From positions 14,908,316 through 14,972,315 of the forward strand of contig OW203768.1 of assembly GCA_934045905.1 (NCBI GenBank): a DNA stretch of 64,000 nt, read 5' to 3'. This document shows, piece by piece, positions 1-12,551 of the stretch. The first letter of the stretch is position 1. Every line of letters starts with the position of its first letter. The DNA is from Leuctra nigra (taxonomy: Eukaryota > Arthropoda > Insecta > Plecoptera > Leuctridae). Position numbers and translations under genes: made by a program. The notes below the pieces were generated by a model that searched no databases, was not told where the DNA came from, and saw only the letters and a program-made list of their open reading frames with translations.

Positions 1-670
1 TTATGTACAAAAAATTGAAAAATTAATAAGAAATAACTTTAAAATACTCAGTTCAATATTAAAATGTCCACATTCAGTTTTCAATCATTGATAGGTACTA
101 CTGCCTCAAGTCAGATGTCAGAGTAAAAGGGTTGCCACATTGACTAAAGTGCCAGAAGTGGCTCCATCACGTATCGCTTAAATGGTCGAATAGGTAACAC
201 CAATATTTAGCTACAGGTTTTAGTTTAATAATCTCAGAAGTTTTTGCTGATGTCATCCTTGGTATTACATCTTAAAGTACTTCCACCAAAAGTCTTTGTT
301 AATATAATGTTAATTTAAGGCCATACATGCACGATTTTCATATCCTTCTTTTCGATTGAATATTATTCCAACCTATCTTAAGAACACACTCTGACCCTCC
401 AAAAAAATTTAAAAAAATTTGTTGTCATATTTTTTCCCAAATTTTTAACTCGAGTTATATTCGAGTCCCACTTCTGCCCCGATGACCGTAGGACATTCAA
501 ATTTACACGATATATAGAGATTAATAATATGTACATCCTACTATTTTTTGTTTATTTTTATTTTTAAAAATGGAATTTTACCGATTGTTTTAATTTTCAT
601 CAAAACTTATATTATCTCGTAGATAATTGTTGTATGAATTGCAAGTAAAATTAAGAAACTAGTGATGTAG
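1..670. other. Intergenic AT-rich DNA
   Basis: No gene seen. 151-195 is a fragment of the CCAGAAGTGGCTCCATCACG repeat. Nothing else recognised. Confidence 0.6.
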
Positions 671-678
671 GTGTAGAC

Positions 679-1646
679 CAGTGGCGTGCACTCAATGGAA
701 GCAAGGGAAGCATTGCTTCCCCTTCCTTTTCCATTCCAACAATATTAAAATATAATAATTATATGTATAATAATTTAATCTTTTTACAAAAATATTCATC
801 ACTTAATACTACTTATAGAATTCTTATTACGAACACAAATGTCACCACTTTCGCTCTGATTTCAAAGTAAACGCGGTTTCTAAGACAGGAGGTGGGCAAG
901 GCGCGTGCGCACGCATACACTTGCCTCGGCTCGGCAGTCGGCCGGCTCCAAGGGATTCACATTTCGAATTGCTTCCAATCCCTCGCTCTATATACGGGAG
1001 TTACGCATGCATTAGGTGATTTGCCTACAATCAAATATGTTAATCTGCAGCCACCTGAAAGTATTGTCAATAATAAAAACTTATTTTGCCATGATAATAA
1101 CATTATTTGCCGGTCTAAACACAAAGCATTTCTGTGTAAAATGCGTCTATTTCTGCAGGCGTATTCTAGCCAAGGGAAGCAAATCGGAGAGTTGCATCCA
1201 CAGTCCGAACGCAGCCGAACTACTCCCGAGTTGACACGATTGGAACGAACATGTGATCGGTCGGTGACAGTGCTCAAGAGCGGTTGAATGTCTAAACTTG
1301 TAATATCTACAAAATATTGCAGTTTCGGATTCTCAGTTCAGTTAACGCATTTCTACAAAGTTTTTGTATATCTGTATTTGCCCTCGTATTTGCCTTCAAA
1401 AAACTAATGATTAAAATATAAAAAATTAGTCTGAAAATCCTCCTTTGACCATTTCTTAAATTCAAGTAATCTTCCAAAAAGGTACTTTCAAAATCGTTTT
1501 TAACCATCTTAAATTAGTCAAATTTTAAAAAATTCCCTGCGGGGCTAAGCTGGGGGGCAAGCCCCCCAGACCCCCCCCCCGGGTCTGGGCAAATTTCTTT
1601 CCTGGCAAATTGCTTCCCTCACTTCAAATGTCACGGCACGCCACTG
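679..1646. mobile_element. hAT-type non-autonomous element
   Basis: Begins CAGTGGCGTGC and ends with its inverse GCACGCCACTG, flanked by perfect 8-bp duplications GTGTAGAC (671-678, 1647-1654). The interior has a GGGGGGCAAGCCCCCCAGA stretch and no transposase. The open frames within it are not convincing genes. Confidence 0.88.
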
Positions 1647-1654
1647 GTGTAGAC

Positions 1655-2659
1655 ATGACGAACATTTTAAGACATCATGCGACTCAATAGTCATACTTAT
1701 AGCTGAGTGGGATTCGAATCTTTGTGCCGCAAAAATCCCTATACTAATAAGCTGTGTGAAGCGGGAAGCATATATTGTGCAATTGTATAAATGCGAGGTT
1801 TTGTCTAGACCCCGCCCACCAGTCTCGGCGTCAACAGCAGGTTCGTGCCTGCAGCGTGAATGGCTGAGCGTTATCGCCCCAGGCAGATATTATATTTCAC
1901 TTCGTAGTATTGAAGACTTGAATGAACAGTTTGATCTTCGAAACAAATGACGAAATACCAAATGAGAACAATATTTGTCTTGGGCGTTGATGATAAATAA
2001 TCATTGCGTCATAAAGTAAGCCATTATTTTATCCAAGCTCATTATGCATGCACGTTGAATTCAATTTTAAAAAATATTTTCTGATTATTTCATATGATTA
2101 TCTATTTTTCGTCTTCGTACTATCTGAAACAGTTCATTCGCAATATTTTCTGGATTAAAATATCTACCATATTTAACCACAATAATTGAAAGATAGACAT
2201 AAAGTGTGAGTATTTTTATCACAATTATTTTTTTATCCCTTATACATTTTAAAATTTTATAACGATCACTTATAACGATATACTTATTCCTGGGACTCCA
2301 TAATACATATTGGAACCCACAATTTGCACTGTCAATTTGTATTTATACTTTTTGAATACCCTAGCGCAATGATGAGTGTATAAATAATTGGCTTCTGTAT
2401 TGTAGTTTTTTCACAATGTTTCTTACAATTTTGTTTTCACGAAGTTGAGGTATAAGCTCTCTTGTATTGTCGGCGGCACGTCTGCGTCAATAAGTTGCCG
2501 GCGTCAATAAATATGACAATTGAGCTGACATCTTGCCGCCTAACATCTCTCTCAGATTGATTGATTTATTGCGGGAGAAATGCAAGAGTTCTTTTTACTC
2601 ATTTAGCTGGGACATCTGTTTCGTTTTTTCTTTTTCTTTTTCTATTACTTTGTTTGTGA
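1655..2659. other. Intergenic, no gene seen
   Basis: Short open frames only, with no family resemblance. CGGCGGCACGTC / GGCGTCAATAA pieces near 2470-2510 are unassigned. Confidence 0.5.
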
Positions 2660-2865
2660 CATTTAGGCAGTGGTCGAATTGGGGGGGGGGGGGGGGATGC
2701 GGGGGGATCCGAATGGCATCCCCCCCATGGGGAATAAATTGATGGTTCCATCCCCCCATGGCTAATTTTTCCACTTCACCATCCCCCCATGAGAGATTAA
2801 AAAACAGCAATAAGTACCTAATGTAATTTACTTCAAAATAATGCCATTTTCAGAGAATTTGTCTA

Positions 2866-3034
2866 TTTAAGCTGGATCCACATAGACCATTTTTGCGTTT
2901 TGCGTTTTCCGTTTTTTTTCTTACAGCCAATCACCAGTCCAGAAACCGCTCACGGCAGACTTGTGATTGGTTAATAGAAAAAAAACGGAAAACGCAAAAC
3001 GCAAAAACGGTCTATGTGGACCCAGCTTTAGCCT
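2866..3034. mobile_element. Short foldback MITE
   Basis: About 70-base arms (AGCTGG.TCCACATAGACC then TTTTTGCGTTTTGCGTTTTCC) pair almost perfectly around a short loop containing CCAATCAC. It is nested in the hAT element. Confidence 0.75.
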
Positions 3035-3359
3035 TATAGACGCCATTTGTCGAGATCAAAATCGCGTAGAAACGCACCAAATTAATTTCTGAAATAATTT
3101 TTTTGTTCTGTAACTGTGCGCCTCGGACCAGCATGGGCCAGGGGCCGTGTCCCATTGACCTCATGCAAATGTTTCTTTTTGTAACAATACAATTGTGTAA
3201 TATTTGTACAGTAGGGGGGTGAGGGTGTTAGGATAGGGGAAGGGCATTTCTCCCTAGATGTCAGAAAAAATTAAAGTTTGACTGTGCTTTAGTAAACTGT
3301 ACATTTTGTGAACAAAATGAACTCTGAATGTCTCAAAATTGATTTCAAAGTGTCAAGAA

Positions 3360-3760
3360 ACCAAGAAACGCCCTGCGGGGCAAGGTTTTTGGGGCCCCCC
3401 ACACCTTATTGGAGTGAAAACTGGGAAAAATTAAAAAAGAAATTGAAAATCAAAATACAATTTAGAACGTCTTAAAATTGATTTCAAAGTGTCAAAAAAC
3501 CAAATAACGCCCTGTGGGGCAAGGTTTTTGGGGTATGCCCCCCCTTACCTTATTTGGAGTGAAAACTGTGAAATATTTAAATTAAAATACACCTCAGAAC
3601 GTCTCAAAATTAATTTCAAAGTGTCAAAAACTAAAAAACTCCCTGCGGGGCAACGTATGGGGCGCCCCCCCCCCCCCCCTCCTTACCGCGTGGCAAGTTT
3701 TGTACCTTCACTTGCCCCCCCCCCCCCCCCCTGGAAAAAATCCTACCACTTACCAGTACA
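3360..3760. repeat. Three tandem-like units with CCCTGCGGGGCAA
   Basis: Segments at about 3360, 3500 and 3640 each read TTTCAAAGTGTCAA..., CCCTG(C/T)GGGGCAA, then GGGG(C/T)..CCCCC. Similar CCCCGCAGGG pieces occur at 1535, 18590, 18735, 20158 and 20330, mostly inside hAT-type elements. Confidence 0.6.
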
Positions 3761-4272
3761 CAATCCCTCCATGGACTGACTTCCAATTCGACCACTGCAT
3801 TTAGAACACCCGTCTCAACAAACAGAGATTTTTTAAATCTTAGAAATCATGCAATTTGTGAAAAGATTATTCCTGCCTTCAAAATTTTGTGCATACTATA
3901 ATTTTATTACTGTTTACTTAATTATTATTGCATTATCTTTTTATTATTAGGTATTTGAAATTATTGTCACATCGTGCACACTATAGATACATTGTTCCCT
4001 AGGAAAACGCTTTGTGTAAAACGGTTTTTTTTTTACGAAGTGAGCCTTCTTATTGCATGCGAAGTAATGTGTGCGTGAACGTTGCTGCTTAGACCTTGAA
4101 AATAGAGGAATACCAGATGCGTCAAAGCCCAAAGTAGCAGTCTTTCTTTAAATTGCATTGTTTATTTTTATAAATTTTACAAGCGAATAAAGGGTCTATA
4201 AAATTTCAATTATAAATGTTTGTCCGAATGACCATGCAAGCTTTTAAGTTGATAGGTCAAACGGTTACATTA

Positions 4273-4852
4273 ATAATTGAGCGAGCGTAGCGAGCGTCTC
4301 CATTGTGCACTTTTGGACGCTTTCTCCGTTTTTTTTTTGTGTTTGTTAGTTTGGCCCGACATCACAGGTCACAATTTTTATCCGATCGAGCTAAAATTTT
4401 GCACACAATAGGTATCATTCTAACTTACTCTTGAATAGTTTTTGAGAGCTGAACTTTGATAGGTTCAAAAATGAAAATATCTCACGATTGGTCGAAAATC
4501 AAAACGCTTCGATTAAGTTCAAATTTTGCATTTTCTCTTAATTTTCCTAATTTCAGCCCAATCGGTCAAGAAAGTTTACACTTATTGAAATTTTTAACTG
4601 TTTGAAATATATTGACAGAATTGTGATGGTATCGATTGGGAATTATTCCAAATTATGTAACCCGAGTGAGTGTATAGATGGATAATCTCAGTTTCAATGA
4701 AAAGCAGGTACTTTTATGTTGATCGAGTGTATCATATTTAAATTTAATTTGGATGTTAGGTATACGTTTTTTGCGTACCAAAATATCGGTTCGAGATGTT
4801 GCGCATTCAGGTGCTCGATCGTCACGCGTTATACACCGAGCGTTTTCCTAGT
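4273..4852 (+). repeat. GAGCGAGCG-headed dispersed repeat, copy 1
   Basis: Starts ATTGAGCGAGCGTAGCGAGC and ends CACGCGTTATACACCGAGCG then TTTTCCTAG. The body has stretches like 'AAATTTTGCACA' and 'GGTCAAGAAAG', shared with the other copies. The ends are not inverted repeats; the CTAG end after a short ACGC...GCGT hairpin is Helitron-like. No gene. Confidence 0.6.
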
Positions 4853-5432
4853 TATAACATAGTGTGTGTGATAAATTTCAGATTGATCGGTTGAACGGCT
4901 CTGCCGGCAAAAATACAAACACACAAACAAAAAACAAACAAACAAACAAATTAAGGCAGAGAAAGAGCCATAAGAGTACCGTGGTGACCGTGTGATTGAT
5001 TGTGATTTTTTTAGCACTTTGTTTAATGTTTAATTATTATAGACGTATTGGTTTGTAAGCTAATTTTGTCATGAAGAAGATTCTGGTAAATGAATCGAAA
5101 CTTTCGATATGATCATTAAAATATTCCACGGGATGAATATTCCAAAGAAATTAAAAATAACATAAATACGTACCTAGAATAGTTTTCTATCGATATTCCG
5201 CAGATGTATTATTCAATTAGGCATGGTTTGTGGCATTTTGATGGAATGTCACCTACAATGAAACAGTGTTGATTTGTGTTGAGCTCGTGAAATTTGAGTT
5301 GTATTGAGTCGTGAAATAATAAAAACTTATTTCTAAAAAGATAAAAGCTTGTCATTATTCAATCATCTTCCAGCTAGCAATAGCTACCTACAATACTTTT
5401 CATACATTTTTGCATTATTCAAAAGTGATATC

Positions 5433-6332
5433 AAGACATTATTGAGCGAGCGTAGCGAGCGTCACCACGGTACTCTTATGGCACTTTCTCTGTGCGTTTT
5501 TTTGTTTTTTTGTTTTTTGTTTTTTTGTTTTTTGTCCGCACAGCCCAGGTTAAACCGCAAATTCAATCGATCTGAAACTTTGCACATATGTTAACGTAAT
5601 CTATGCGGTCCCTGGGATCGTTTTTGAACGGGCTCCTGTGATTGGTTCAAGTTTTAGAAAAATTATCTTTCGATTGGTTGGTTCAATCAATTTGAAATTT
5701 AGCAAAGTCATTGCAACCAACATTGTACCCAATCATAAAAATTTTCAGCCAAATCCTCCCATTGGTTCAAATTTGAAACCATTTTTCCTGTGATTTTTGA
5801 CATTTAAACTAGAACCGATTGACCGACCAACTAAAAACTTCGCATGGTCATTGGAACCAACATTTAAGGTATTTTTGCCAATTTTCAGTCTAATCTGTCG
5901 TTATTTTCAAAAGTTTTTGTCATTTTAGGGACATTTTGCGTGTTGGCTGTCAAATTCACGGCGACTTCGAATCTTCAGTTCAAGGCAAGGTAGTTAGAGT
6001 AGAAACTTTCAAACGCATAATATGAAACTGATAATGACCGTTCAACACTCGATTTGATATTGTGTACACACACTTATATCATATGAGTGGTCCCATGTAT
6101 ATATTTTTTGAAGGAGATTTTGTGATTTTTGAAAATTAACACGGAACCGTTCAATCATAAAGTTGATCAATCGATCAACTTAAAACTTTGCATAGTTATT
6201 TGGGCCAATATTTAAGGAGTTTTTGGATATTTTTATACAAGTCTGTGACGAAATTACAGAATTTCGGTTCGAGGTGTTGCGCGTATCCGTGCTCGCTCAT
6301 CAACGCGTTACACAGAGCGTTTTCCTAGTAAT
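5433..6332 (+). repeat. GAGCGAGCG-headed dispersed repeat, copy 2
   Basis: Same head (GAGCGAGCGTAGCGAGCG) and same tail (CAACGCGTTACACAGAGCG then TTTTCCTAG) as copy 1, 900 bases. An inverted partial copy lies at about 4860-4995 (complement of CCACGGTACTCTTATGGC). No coding potential. Confidence 0.6.
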
Positions 6333-6632
6333 GAAATACGATATAATACGAGTATACGATGACTTTTACTTCATTTACCTCTAACCTCGTTTATTTTAGA
6401 TTGATTGTTATTCATTGCAATTATTTGCATCACTTTAATTAATATTTTTAAAGATTTAAATCTCCAATTAGTAGAAAATAATATGGTATTTAATTTGTAC
6501 GTGTGGTGGGAGTCTTGTTTTTATTTGCGTATTTCACGATGTTGGTGAATGACCGTGAACCACATTATGTTTGTTATCTGGAACTGTCTCGTCTTACGTT
6601 TCGTTGTGGAATGCGTAAACATGCGCTGAACA

Positions 6633-8612
6633 ATAAAAAAAGGCAATCAATTAGATATAATATGTTTAACAGAACACTGGTTGAACAGCGATAATTTAGA
6701 GTCAACAAACATTTGTAACTATAACCTTAAAAGTAATTTCAGTAGAGTAACACATAAACATGGGGGGTCAGCTATATTTGTAAATAATAAATTAACACAA
6801 GACGTAAAAGCTAGAAATGATATAAATAATCTAAGTAAAGAAATAGACATTGAACTAGCAGCTATAGAATTAAACTATGCGAACAACACACGGAACTTAG
6901 TAGTGATCTCCACTTATAGATCCCCATTAGGAGATTTAAATCATTTTATGGCCACTTTGGAACACATTCTAGAAAAAATTACTTCAGAAAATAAAGATGT
7001 TGTCCTAACTGGCGACTTTAATATAAATACTTCTACAAAATCAAGGGAGAGTGAAAATCTAATAAACTTAATTGCTGCATATAATTTAAAATTAACAATA
7101 CAAGGGCCAACTAGGATCGATTCTAGATTCAATACGGCCAAGACAATAGACAACATAGCGACCAATCTACCCAGCTATATGTTCTCTACTGAGGTTACAG
7201 AAAACAATCTCTCAGACCACACGGCTCAAATTATTTCAATAAAACTAAAATCAAAATTTAATCCTCCAAGCAAAACAATTAACATTCGAAAATTGAATAA
7301 AGAAAATACGGATAATTTTAAAGACATGCTTAAACACACATCCTGGGAGGAAATGTATAAACTCGATGATCCAAATGAAAAATACAACATGTTCTCATCA
7401 ATCCTTAGTGAAAGTTTTGATCAATGTTATCCAGTAAAACGTGTGAAAATAAACCATAAATTTATAAAGCAAGAATGGATTTCACCAGGAATTAAAAATT
7501 CGGCAAAGAACCTAAAATTTCTTTATCAGCTACAGCTTCACTACAAAACTGAAAAATTAATAACAAAATACAAACTCTATAAAAAAATTTACAAAAAAAC
7601 TATAAAAGCAGCAAAACGACTGATAATAAACAAAAAAATAAAGGAGAAATCAGGTATTGATAGAACAAAAACCATATGGGAGATAGTGAAAAGGCACACT
7701 AATAAGTCAAAGATTCAACAAAACAAAAACATTGTCATAAATCATGAAAACCAAACTATCAAAGATCCCATAAAAATTGCTAATATTTTAAATAAAGACT
7801 TCGCTAACATAGCCCAAAACCTTGATGTTAGTTCTTCAGAAAATGCGTTTAATAGGCATTTAACTAAAGCAAAGCGACCCGTAAATTCATTTTTCATGGA
7901 CAGTACATGCGATACAGAAATAATTCAAATTACATCAAAGCTAAAAAACAAAAGGTCAGCTGGAGTAGACAACCTCCCAACTTGTATATTAAAGAAAATT
8001 GTTACGAATATCTCTCTACCGCTAGCACATATTTTTAACGACTGTATTGATAAGGGAACCTTTCCAAAAAAACTAAAAATAGGTAAAATCACACCGTTGT
8101 TTAAGAAAGGGGATAGAAATAAGTCGGAAAACTATCGACCGATATCAATTCTACCCAGTATATCAAAAATTTTTGAAAAATTAATTCACACTAGAATAAT
8201 AACATACCTTGAGAGAGAAAAACTTCTTACAGAAAGCCAGAGCGGATTTCGGAAAAATAAATCGACGACTAACACAATAGATAACTTCATTCAAAACACT
8301 ATAAAGGGATTAGAGGATGGTGAACAAACCATTGGAGTTTTTTGCGACCTGGCAAAGGCCTTTGACAGTATTAACCATAAAATACTATTAAGTAAACTGG
8401 AATATTACGGAGTCAGAGGACCTGCCCTAGATCTACTCAAATCATATATGCAAGATAGGGTGCAACAAGTTGAAATTACACATATGAATGAAAAGAGAGA
8501 GGAAATAAAACATTTATCAAATCCAGAACCTATAATAAATGGTGTTCCACAAGGTTCAATCCTAGGTCCACTTTTATTTATAATTTACATTAATGACCTC
8601 CCCGACACAATT
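6633..8612 (+). pseudogene. LINE ORF2, first part (endonuclease and RT up to FIIYINDLP)
   Basis: Open frame from the truncation point through endonuclease (ISTYRSPLGD, VVLTGDFNIN, NNLSDHTAQ) and reverse transcriptase blocks (NYRPISILPSISKIFEKLI, GFRKNKST, CDLAKAFDSINH, NGVPQGSILGPLLFIIYINDLP). It is cut at DTI, right before the YADD box, by the inserted element. The frame then runs a short way into the insertion and stops. No internal stop before the insertion. Confidence 0.88.
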
Positions 8613-10975
8613 CCCAGCAAACACTGTTACATGCCAGGCAGCTCCCATGAGATTTGCCAGTTACATGCCAGGGAGGTGCCAGGCATGTAACTATGACTGG
8701 ACAACGGGATGCCAGGCACCTCCCAAGGTAGCTGCCTGGCACATGTCTGGGAGCTGCCTGGCACATGTCCATGGGAGCTGCCTGGCACATCCCAGCAGGT
8801 GCCTGGCAAATCTCTGGGAGCTGCCTGGCACATCCCAGCAGGTGCCTGGCACATCTCTGGGAGCTGCCTGGCACATCCCAGCAGGTGCCTGGCACATCTC
8901 TGGGAGCTGCCTGGCACATCCCAGCAGCTGCCTGGCACATCTCTGGGAGCTGCCTGGCACATCCCAGCAGCTGCCTGGCACCTCCCAGGTACATCACTGG
9001 CACATTCCAGCGAGTTCAGCTGCCTAAAATTAACGGTTATTTTGAATTTAAACTGTAAAAAGTAAACTATAATTGCGATATCTACACGGGTTTTCATCAT
9101 AATTACATTACGACAAGATATTCACAGAGATTATTACAATTGCGAATAGAATCTGAAATAAAACGCAAATGGATTAGACGTGATTTCGATGGCAGGACCT
9201 CCAGGTGGCAGGCAGACGCGCTATCCAAGGGACCACGATGGCAGCTGAAGGTTTGGTGCGTTGAAACATAGGTAGTTGAAACGAGCATTTGAAAGGAGAT
9301 AGGTTGCGGCTGTTATGCTCACGTAAATAATTGATCCACAAAATTAATATGAAGTTAAACTAATAGGCAAATTAAAATGTTTTATTTTTAAATAAATCAA
9401 TGTTAGCCTGGGATTGGCACTTCTAGTGTTATCACTATACTTATAGTAATACAAACACTGGGCTATTACGACGAAGGAATAACATTACTAGTTCACTATA
9501 GTTATGTTATTATAATATATAAAAATTTAAGAATGTTATGTAAAAATGGGTTCCTAATCTCGAGTTTGTTGAAAATGTTCACCATGCGGAAATGAGCACA
9601 TTACTTTATCTTTGATAAAACAAAAGATTTCCCTTGGTATCGCATCTAGTCTCATTTTCACATGCGGTATCAACTCGAGAATAGGCCCCAGCTGGAGCGC
9701 CTCTCTTCTCTCCTCGCGATCGAATTCATTTCACTTCTATTATAAGATTTACGCTGAATGAATTACGCCGGTCACGACGAAATCAGAAAAAGACTCCATG
9801 GTGCAATGGAGTGCTATCTACTTCTATCTATTTTCCTTCCTTGCAAATATATAAAACCTTTTTTCCGTCGCCATTAGCCTCGCTGCAGAACAGTGCGACG
9901 TTAAGCCCCAGGCAAAAAAATTAAACCTTGAAGTTCGAGGTGAATAGGTATTACCTAATTAAGTTTAGGTTATGCTTAGTTCTTATAGCAAACTAATTTT
10001 AGAATTATCTAGCTACTTGTTATTTTAACAAGTACCTATAGTATGGCAGTACCTCACAAATATTCAAACTAACTTACAAAATGAGTTTGAACATTTGGGA
10101 GGTCCCCGCCATGTAACAGGGATGTGCCAGGCAGCTCCCTGGGATGAAACTGGCATATGCCTGGCACGTCCCTGGCACATGCCTGGCACATCCCTGTTAC
10201 ATGGCGGGGACCTCCCAAATGTTCAAACTCATTTTGTAAGTTAGTTTGAACATTTGGGAGGTCCCCGCCATGTAACAGGGATGTGCCAGGCAGCTCCCTG
10301 GGATGAAACTGGCATATGCCTGGCACGTCCCTGGCACATGCCTGGCACATCCCTGTTACATGGCGGGGACCTCCCAAATGTTCAAACTAACTTACAAAAT
10401 GAGTTTGAACATTTGGGAGGTCCCCGCCATGTAACAGGGATGTGCCAGGCATGTGCCAGGCATGTGCCAGGCATATGCCAGTTTCATCCCAGGGAGCTGC
10501 CTGGCACATCCCTGTTACATGGCGGGGACCTCCCAAATGTTCAAACTACTTACAAAATGAGTTTGAACATTTGGGAGGTCCCCGCCATGTAACAGGGATG
10601 TGCCAGGCAGCTCCCTGGGATGAAACTGGCATATGCCTGGCACATCCCTGGCACATGCCTGGCACATCCCTGGCACATCCCTGGCACCTCCCAAATGTTC
10701 AAACTAACTTACAAAATGAGTTTGAACATTTGGGAGGTCCTCGCCATGTAACAGGGACCTCCCAAATGCCACCACATTCCTCTCGATAAGGTTTGAACAT
10801 TTGGGAGCTCCCTGTTACATGGCGAGGACATCCCAAATGTTCAAACTCATTTTCTAAGTAGTTTGAACATTTGGGAGGTCCCCGCCATGTAACAGGGAGC
10901 TCCCAAATGCCATATCCCAAATGGTCAAACTGGGATGTGCCAGGGAGGTGCCAGGCATGTACCTTGTTTGCTGGG
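8613..10975. mobile_element. 2.36-kb inverted-repeat DNA element with subterminal palindrome arrays
   Basis: The ends are CCCAGCAAACACTGTTACATG and, inverted, CCCAGCAAACAAGGTACATG. It is flanked by TT on both sides; the host LINE frame is restored exactly if the element and one TT are removed, so the target duplication is 2 bp. Left block 8640-9020: tandem units of about 58 bp mixing GCCTGGCACATCCCAGCAG and GCCTGGCACATCTCTGGGAG. Centre 9021-10060: unique AT-rich DNA with no gene. Right block 10060-10960: long inverted and direct repeats built on GTTTGAACATTTGGGAGGTC and ATGTGCCAGGCA. It encodes no transposase, so it is non-autonomous. Long open frames in the arrays are repeat artefacts. Confidence 0.85.
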
Positions 10976-10977
10976 TT

Positions 10978-11850
10978 GTAGCTTCAGAAATCTACGCAGA
11001 TGACACAAATATTACAATTACAGGCAAAACCAAGCTAAATCTTGAAGAAAATGCAAAATGTACTCTGTCAAATGCAACAAAATGGTTTTATGATAATCAT
11101 CTGCTAATTCAAGAAACAAAAACAAATTATATGCATTTCAAATTAAAAAATGTAATAAATGAAACACCATTAAAAATTGTTATGTCAAATAAAAACGAAA
11201 CTAGTTATCTAAGGGGAGTTGAGCAAACTAAATTTTTAGGAATCATTATCGATAAAAACCTAAACTGGAAAAGTCACTGCCAAAAATTGCTAAGTAAACT
11301 CAACTCGGCATATTTCTCTTTAAAAACCATCGTAAATTTAACAAACACTAAAACGGCGAAATTAGTATATTATGCAAATATCGAATCACATATACGGTAT
11401 GGGATTCAGTTCTGGGGCAACTCAACTGATGCATCCAAAATATTTATACTTCAAAGAAAAGCAATTCGGGCTCTATTTGGACTCAAATACAAAAATAACA
11501 CTTACATCAAGCCAGATTGCAAACAACATTTTGTAAAACATAAAATTTTAACGATGCCTTGCTTATACATTCTAGAGTCGATACTTGCAATTAGGTCCCA
11601 AGAAGAATTAATACAAAACAACAGTGATATTCATAAATACAACACCCGACAGAAAAATAACTTTCATGTAGATAGGCACAGGTCAACATGTACTCAAAAA
11701 AACTCTCTATTTTTCAAAACAAAAATGTATAATGCCCTGCCTAAAAATTTAAGAGATATACAAAAATACTCGCTGTTCAAAAAGCAAGTGAAAGAACTGT
11801 TAGTAAGTAAGGTATATTATTCGGTAGATGAGTTCCTGCTAGACAAATAA
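10978..11850 (+). pseudogene. LINE ORF2, second part (YADD box to C-terminus)
   Basis: Resumes the frame of the first part: ASEIYADDTNITITGKTK, with the YADD catalytic box, TKFLGIIIDKNLNWKSHC, LVYYANIESHIRYGIQFWG, and a C-terminus ending YYSVDEFLLDK. Ignoring the insertion and one copy of its TT duplication, the two parts abut in frame with the same length as the intact copy, so the gene was open when the insertion arrived. Confidence 0.88.
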
Positions 11851-12551
11851 AAATAAACATATGTTTAATAATAACAACAATAATATTATTGTCATTATTT
11901 TATTATTATTATTAAAATTATTAATTATTAATATTATTGTGTACCTGTCTAATTTCATTTTTTGACATTGAATCTCGTGAATGTGTAATAAATAATACTA
12001 TGTAACTAGATTTAAAATATAACTGTAGCATGTAGATGTTAATTTATTTTATTTTTTTAATTGCAATGCTATTAAATATGTACTAGGTTACTAGATTTAG
12101 TTCGATGTAACCTTTCCACATACTCCACTGAATGGTGTCGACCATAGGAGTCCTTTCAAATGTATGTACCTCTTTAAAATGTACTCATTGAATATGGAAA
12201 TAAAACTGAACTGAACTGAACTGAACAATAGACCCACACAGAACACTGCGACCAATAAGAGAGGAGTCTGGCTAGTGGGTGTGAATGTTATATTTCTAAT
12301 CTGTAACGGATATAGCTGTTAAGTCAACTACAGTGTCGCCATCTAGCTCGGAAGCGGACAATTTATCATCGAATGAATCACGTTAATGTTATAATGTTAA
12401 AAAATGTAAAAATATACCTAATGTTGATGTTATGTTAATTTGTTAATATATTGTTAATATAAATAAAAATTCTTTATAATTTTCATGTACATATTCAAAT
12501 TCATGGACCTATACACCTGAATATTCGCGTTTTAAAAGGCTCCCAAATATG

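Larger units (their letters stand above)
2668..3797. mobile_element. hAT-type non-autonomous element with G/C-runs
   Basis: Ends CAGTGGTCGAATTGG in inverted orientation, flanked by CATTTAGG and CATTTAGA (8 bp, one mismatch). It contains poly-G and poly-C runs, three units carrying CCCTGCGGGGCAAGG, and a nested foldback at 2866-3034. Confidence 0.82.
6633..12226 (+). mobile_element. 5'-truncated LINE, related to the 44-50 kb copy, split by an insertion
   Basis: Starts inside the endonuclease domain (GNQLDIICLTEHWLNSDNL matches the region after the first 80 residues of ORF2 in the other copy). It continues to a 3' tail of CTGAA repeats at 12205-12226. ORF1 and the first part of ORF2 are missing, as is usual for incomplete reverse transcription. 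GAACAATA occurs on both sides (about 6628 and 12224) and may be the target duplication, though it overlaps the tail unit. An inverted-repeat element (8613-10975) sits in the reverse transcriptase. Confidence 0.85.

Noticed and set aside
2533..3779. Pro- or Gly-rich small frames through G/C runs
   Set aside because: Homopolymer runs inside a hAT-type element produce them.
8590..9100. Several overlapping open frames of 96-157 codons on both strands (CARQLPEMCQAP-type and LAHPSRCLAHLWELPG-type)
   Set aside because: They arise from a tandem repeat whose unit lacks stops in most frames. No start context, no family, and they lie in subterminal arrays of a transposon.
10069..10920. Open frames reading GGPRHVTGMCQA on both strands
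   Set aside because: Palindromic repeat artefact; the same peptide appears on both strands.
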